From assembly GCF_000247815.1 (NCBI RefSeq), contig NW_004775929.1, forward strand, positions 283,328 through 347,327: a DNA stretch of 64,000 nucleotides, written 5' to 3'. The notes beneath the pieces were generated by a model. It was not told the origin of the DNA, did no database searches, and worked only from the letters and a program-made list of their open reading frames with translations. The stretch's first letter is position 1. Every line of letters begins with the position of its first letter. Positions 59,379-64,000 of this stretch are shown in pieces. The position numbers and the translations under genes were made by a program. The DNA comes from Ficedula albicollis. Its lineage: Eukaryota; Chordata; Aves; Passeriformes; Muscicapidae.

Positions 59379-62206
59379 ACTGTGCTGATGTAGGGATGTG
59401 TGTAGGTGTAGATGTGACCATCATACTTTGGAGCCCCATATAGTTTTTTTTATTCTTTGTTTCCATGGCTTTCGCAAAGCCAGAAATATCACAAATTTTG
59501 GAAACTTTTTTTTCTCTTGTAAGTTTCTAAAATTAAAACTCTGAATCCTATGAATTTTCCCTCTTTTGCATTCACACTTTTGTAGGATGAGTCACCGTTC
59601 TACCTTCTTCAGGGAAATACATAATGAATCCAAAATTCTAAGTGGATGACAGCATTTTATGTTCCCTCTGTGTAGGTGTAACGGATTGCCCAGGTGCAAG
59701 TGAGCTGCTGCCTCTGACTCAGTTCCATACTCAATCAATTTCTTCATTTGTTTGGCAGCTTTTCTAGGACCATTTTTACTCAAATATTTAATAACTTACT
59801 TTCTGTCAGCTTTACAAGTATTAGAGCCCAATAAATGGGAAGAATAATCAGTATGTGTTCAAAGACAACTGAATTAATTTAGGCACCATTTGCTGTACAC
59901 AAAACAGTCAAGCAACAAAATTTATCAGTTAGAATGTGCAATAAATTTTTGGAAATGATTGGCTACATAAATAATTTAGTGAATCCTGAATGTGTACAAA
60001 AATCAAACACGTTGCTGCCCAGGCTGAGTCCTTGCTTCTGTGTAGCTTAGTGTGGTCTGCTGTAAATAATTTTTAATATTCTGACTTAAGGTGCTGAGTG
60101 AACAATTAAAAAAAAATTATTTTATCTTGAAAGGCAGTTATAAACATCCTCGATTAAAATTTTTAATTGGATGCATTGGCTATGAAGTAACTGCCCCCCT
60201 GAAATTCTCTTATCACATGCTTAGGGTTTGAAGGTCTGTTTTTCTCATTTGCCGTTTCATTTTATTCATTTCATACAGGTAATAAAATGATCTGTGGTTC
60301 AGTCAGTGTGCCGTGATGTCTCTGGACCTGAGGCACATAAGTTCAGATTTTCAAAGGCAGGAATAGTTTAGTGGCTGAGTGCCTTTGTGATTTTCCTCCC
60401 CTTTTTTCATCCCATAACCTGTGGTTACTTATTACATTCTGTCAGTCTGGGTAGGAGGGCATTTATCTGAGTCCATTATTTTCTACTTTTTGCAGCAGAC
60501 CTGAAACTCAGAGGTCTCCTGCTGCTGCTCAGGGTGTGAGGGAAGCATTTCCCAATTTCCCACTCCCCTCAGCTCTGCTCTGCAGTTCCTCTGTGTGATG
60601 GAAGGAGGAAAAGTCTGTCTCAAACAGAACCATGCTCACAATCTTGAAAATTAATGAAGATTTTCATCCTACACTGCTTTAAACTGAGCCTATGGTGTTT
60701 TGGTTGTTTTTTTTTTTTTAATCACCATCATAAAAAATGAAGCTAAATTTAAAGGAGGTTGAATGTATCAGTTATGCTTCTTGATCACAGAATCCCTGAT
60801 AGAACAAGAAGTATCAGCAGGAGCCTCCTGTTTCCAGTTTTTCCATTGCCAACATGACAGGAAAATAAAGCTGTGACCTGAGTGCAAAGAAAAAAATTGA
60901 AAATCAAAGAGCTGGGAGTTAAAGATTATACTCCATTTGAATAACAACTAATGGCCAGGTGGAAATTTTTTATTGTTTTTGGTATGGAACTTATCTTTTC
61001 AAATTGCTCCTGTTCCCATTACCTGTTTACTTACAGTGCATTGTCTCTATATTTCAGATCTATTCAAATGAAACCACTAAAAGCCTTTAATAGAGTTGTC
61101 TTCTTATCCATGACACAAATTTAAAAAAGCAAGCAGGAAAATAGAAGAACCTTATGTAGGAATGCAGTGTACAAAAGTACAATGTATCATAAATATAGAT
61201 CATATCTTACACATTGGAATAACTTTTGAATAAGTATATTGTAAAGCTAATGTTAGTAAAATAGCAAAATTTAACAAAGCATCACAGATAAAAATACCCC
61301 AAAACTGAAGCAAAGCTTTCTCTTGCTATCACTAGCACAGCTAAAATATAAAAGATGTTCTAAATATGCATCCAATCTGCTTCTAAAAATACCTAAGACG
61401 GTGAGTGTTGAAAGTATTTAAAATATAACTTGTGCTTCTAGGCATGTTTCTAAATCCCAACCAAGATTAATACTGAGAGAGCAAATATTCATTCTGTAGA
61501 CAGATGGGACCAAAGGAGGCAATTAATAGGTCTTCCTGCTATGTGGACTTTATTCTACTGCTATCTGTTAATGCTGCCAGAAAGTTCCCTCATTAATCAC
61601 AGAATTCTCTCCTCTTTAATGTAGACAGTGTCCAGTGGGTGCTCATGACAGCTTAATGAAAAATTCCTCTTTACGTATTTTGATGAAAAATCTGATGTCT
61701 TCTTTTCCCCCCTCACATTGGCTCTTTTTGTGGTGCCTTTCTGTAGGATGCAATGCCATAAATTGTACTTGTCCTATGTGACCATCAATCCAATCATTTG
61801 CCTTCTCTGTGCTGTAATCTATAATTTATATGAGGCTCCCTGACATCAGAGAGATCACATTTTGGAGCAATTCAGAAACGCCTCTCACTTCATCACTCTT
61901 AATTTGAGGACAACTTTTGGTTTTCCAGTCTTTTTGGGACAGCAGGGGGCTAATTGGAACCAAAAAGAAATGTGGCTCTCAGAATGTTCTGTCCTGGGAG
62001 AGGACAGAAGTCAGTGAAAGTTATCCTGAGTGATTGACAGCACCCTGTTGTAGTTAATAACAGCTTTTTCTTCTAGGTGACACATTAGCTTAATTTTCAC
62101 AAATAACTTCTTTACTTCTGTACTGTACTCCTGAGACATCACAGCTGTATTTCATATCAGCACCCAAGTGGCCAGTAAAAGATGGAGGCTTTAATGACTT
62201 TTTTAT

Positions 62207-62208
<2 letters not shown>
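59379..62208. other. Unique DNA, no gene seen
   Basis: Includes a T-run near 60.71 kb. The stretch at about 61.55-62.0 kb has mixed composition and might be conserved; a CTCF-like motif in it is listed separately. No exon recognised. Confidence 0.5.
61935..61953 (+). promoter_or_regulatory. CTCF-like motif
   Basis: TGGGACAGCAGGGGGCTAA matches the CTCF core (CAGCAGGGGGC) exactly and differs mainly just upstream of it. Prediction from motif only. Confidence 0.35.

Positions 62209-62245
<37 letters not shown>
62209..62245. repeat. 37-nt poly-T tract
   Basis: Thirty-seven T in a row (poly-A on the minus strand). No retroposed sequence with target-site duplications is recognisable beside it. Confidence 0.95.
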
Positions 62246-62247
<2 letters not shown>

Positions 62248-64000
62248 TGAAGGAAGCAAGTGTTGAACTTGGTTCGTCCTCTGGTACTTGTGAAATGCGA
62301 TGTACCAAATCTGTCCCTTCTGCAGCTTGAAAGTTTGAATCCAATAATTTTTTCTTCCTTTTCGTCAATTTCCACAATGCTTAGGAGTAGCAAATTTTCT
62401 GTCTTCGGTGATGTTGGACAGTGTAAGATGGTGATAAAAATGCAACAGATTTTATAGAAGGAGCTCTATTAAAGTGATCAAATTCCTCACAGAGCATTAA
62501 TTCCACAGCAGTGCTCTGACATCAGCAGCCCCATTACCTCATGGGGTACAAGTGGTGCATTCAGGAGAAGCAATAACCTGCATCTAATTTTCCAAGGCAT
62601 TCTCATCCCAAGAAATGGAGATTCCATGGAGATCACAAGGCTGAAGTCATGTCCCATCAGATCACAATTTTCATTTGGCTGATTTTAAATCTCCTCTGCC
62701 TTGCAGAGAGACAAATTGAAGACAAACGTTCAATTTATTTTCATTTCTTTTCCTCACATTTTAGGGGAAAAAAAAAAATCCCCAAACAAATAAACAAGCA
62801 AACAAACCCTCCATACCCCGATACAAACTGGATTATTAATTTTCAGAAATACATAAAGTGGCAATTTAGGATTCAGACCTTCTTGCTCCTTTATGTGTTT
62901 GAACCTGTTATTACTTGTGTCCATCATACCCAAAATGAGGCAACTACACCGTGCAAAATCTACACAGATGTTGAGTATGTGGTTGCCCTAGCAACAGACA
63001 GAAAGTTCAGGAAAAACTTCCTCTCCATCTTTTTTTTTCCCCCATTACTTCTAATGCTCACCAAAATTATATGTTTTTAGGGTTTAACTAAAAGACATAT
63101 TGTAAATCAGGTATATTAAAGCAAATTTTTTTAGGAATATTGGATGTCTTGTCATCAATTCAAATAAAATAGAGTTTGTGACAATAAGATATCTGACAAA
63201 AACTGATGATTGAGTGTCAGGAATGCAAATGAAATTGCAGTCTTGTGCAAGTTCTTGCAAGTTCTTCAGTTTGGGGAAAAGTGTCTTTGTCTGACAATTA
63301 CACAAAGAAATATTTATGCCATTATCTATACTAAAATGGATACATATCTATAATAATAATGTTCATACCCCAGAAGCTGCAGTCCTAAATTAAAAACATC
63401 TTGGCCAAACATGTGTTAGTTACCTGATGAAGTCAAGAACTTTCAAGGTCAACCTTTTAATCAATTTTATAGGATGAGGTTCACCTAATTTTTTTAATGC
63501 AGTCTGATATTGCATTTTAGGCATGGTGATTTAAAACTCACTAGTCTAATGAAAAGACTAAATGTTTATGCTGCTTCAGGAGAATCATTTCACAGTACAT
63601 TAACAGTGTTTATATTGGAATCAGCTGGAGCCCTGCACCTGGCAGGTCATGGAAACGTGGAAATGGATGGGAGCAGAGTTTGGGACACAACAAATTCCTG
63701 GGTCCTTTGGGCTGTCCAGCTCTGAAATCAATTTGGCCAATGGATCCTGGTTGTGTATCCTTGCTTTTAGGGAATGGGAGAAAATGGCCCATATGATAGG
63801 CAATGTCTTTTCCAGAGAGTTCCTGCTGTGATTCGTAGAGGAATCGTCATGGGATTCCATGTTTTCAAAAGCTGTTCACTCTGTTTCTTCCGGGAGTTTC
63901 ATTTAACATCAAATTATGTGAAAATTTGAATCAAATATAAGGAAGAAAATAATTTGAAATGTTCGAGTGCTCTTGAAAACTGTCTCAGGAAAAAGAACTC
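62246..64000. other. Unique DNA, no gene seen
   Basis: A/C-rich run near 62.76-62.81 kb. A 143-codon frame at 62649-63080 includes simple sequence and has no domain. The less AT-rich 63.61-63.85 kb part has short frames on both strands, none recognisable. No transposon recognised. Confidence 0.5.

Noticed and set aside
62209..62245. Poly-A tail of a retropseudogene on the minus strand
   Set aside because: The sequence on the upstream side of the tail shows no recognisable gene, and no target-site duplication was found.

Overview
This window looks like bird chromosomal DNA, most likely from a songbird (the songbird part is inference). The evidence is repeats I recognise: about eleven fragments of the avian CR1 LINE in both orientations, and one long terminal repeat (LTR) of an avian endogenous retrovirus. 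There are no bacterial gene layouts, rRNAs, tRNAs or CRISPR arrays. The sequence is AT-rich, and I found no protein-coding exon I could support on either strand. Every long open frame lies in a low-complexity or tandem repeat, or in a CR1 fragment.

Layout. 1-12.2 kb: mostly unique AT-rich DNA, an old and a younger CR1 piece, and small tandem duplications near 8.7 and 9.7-10.0 kb. 12.24-13.26 kb: about 1 kb of the 3' part of a CR1 LINE. 13.3-29 kb: unique DNA with several short duplications and a 66-G/56-T homopolymer block at 21.9 kb. 29-33 kb: a CR1 fragment, a nested duplication and a near-identical 552-bp tandem duplication. 33.27-35.26 kb: a CR1 copy interrupted by 27 identical copies of a 48-bp minisatellite whose unit is itself CR1 sequence. 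35-41.4 kb: unique DNA with two CR1 pieces. 41.4-42.5 kb: a rearranged solo LTR. 44.88-45.80 kb: a perfect 914-bp array of a 7-bp unit. 46-58 kb: unique DNA, several two-copy duplications, a 61-base assembly gap and a CR1 piece. 58.39-58.84 kb: 446 bases of uninterrupted purine. 59-64 kb: a CR1 piece, a poly-T tract and unique DNA.

There is no operon-like or gene-level system to describe. What stands out is tandem-repeat birth: arrays with units of 1, 6, 7 and 48 bp, plus about fifteen loci with two- or three-copy duplications (units about 37-552 bp), one roughly every 4 kb. Two of the arrays arose inside transposable elements. A few non-repetitive blocks carry clusters of homeodomain, SOX or CTCF-like motifs and may be regulatory. 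That is pattern recognition only and would need a multi-species alignment.
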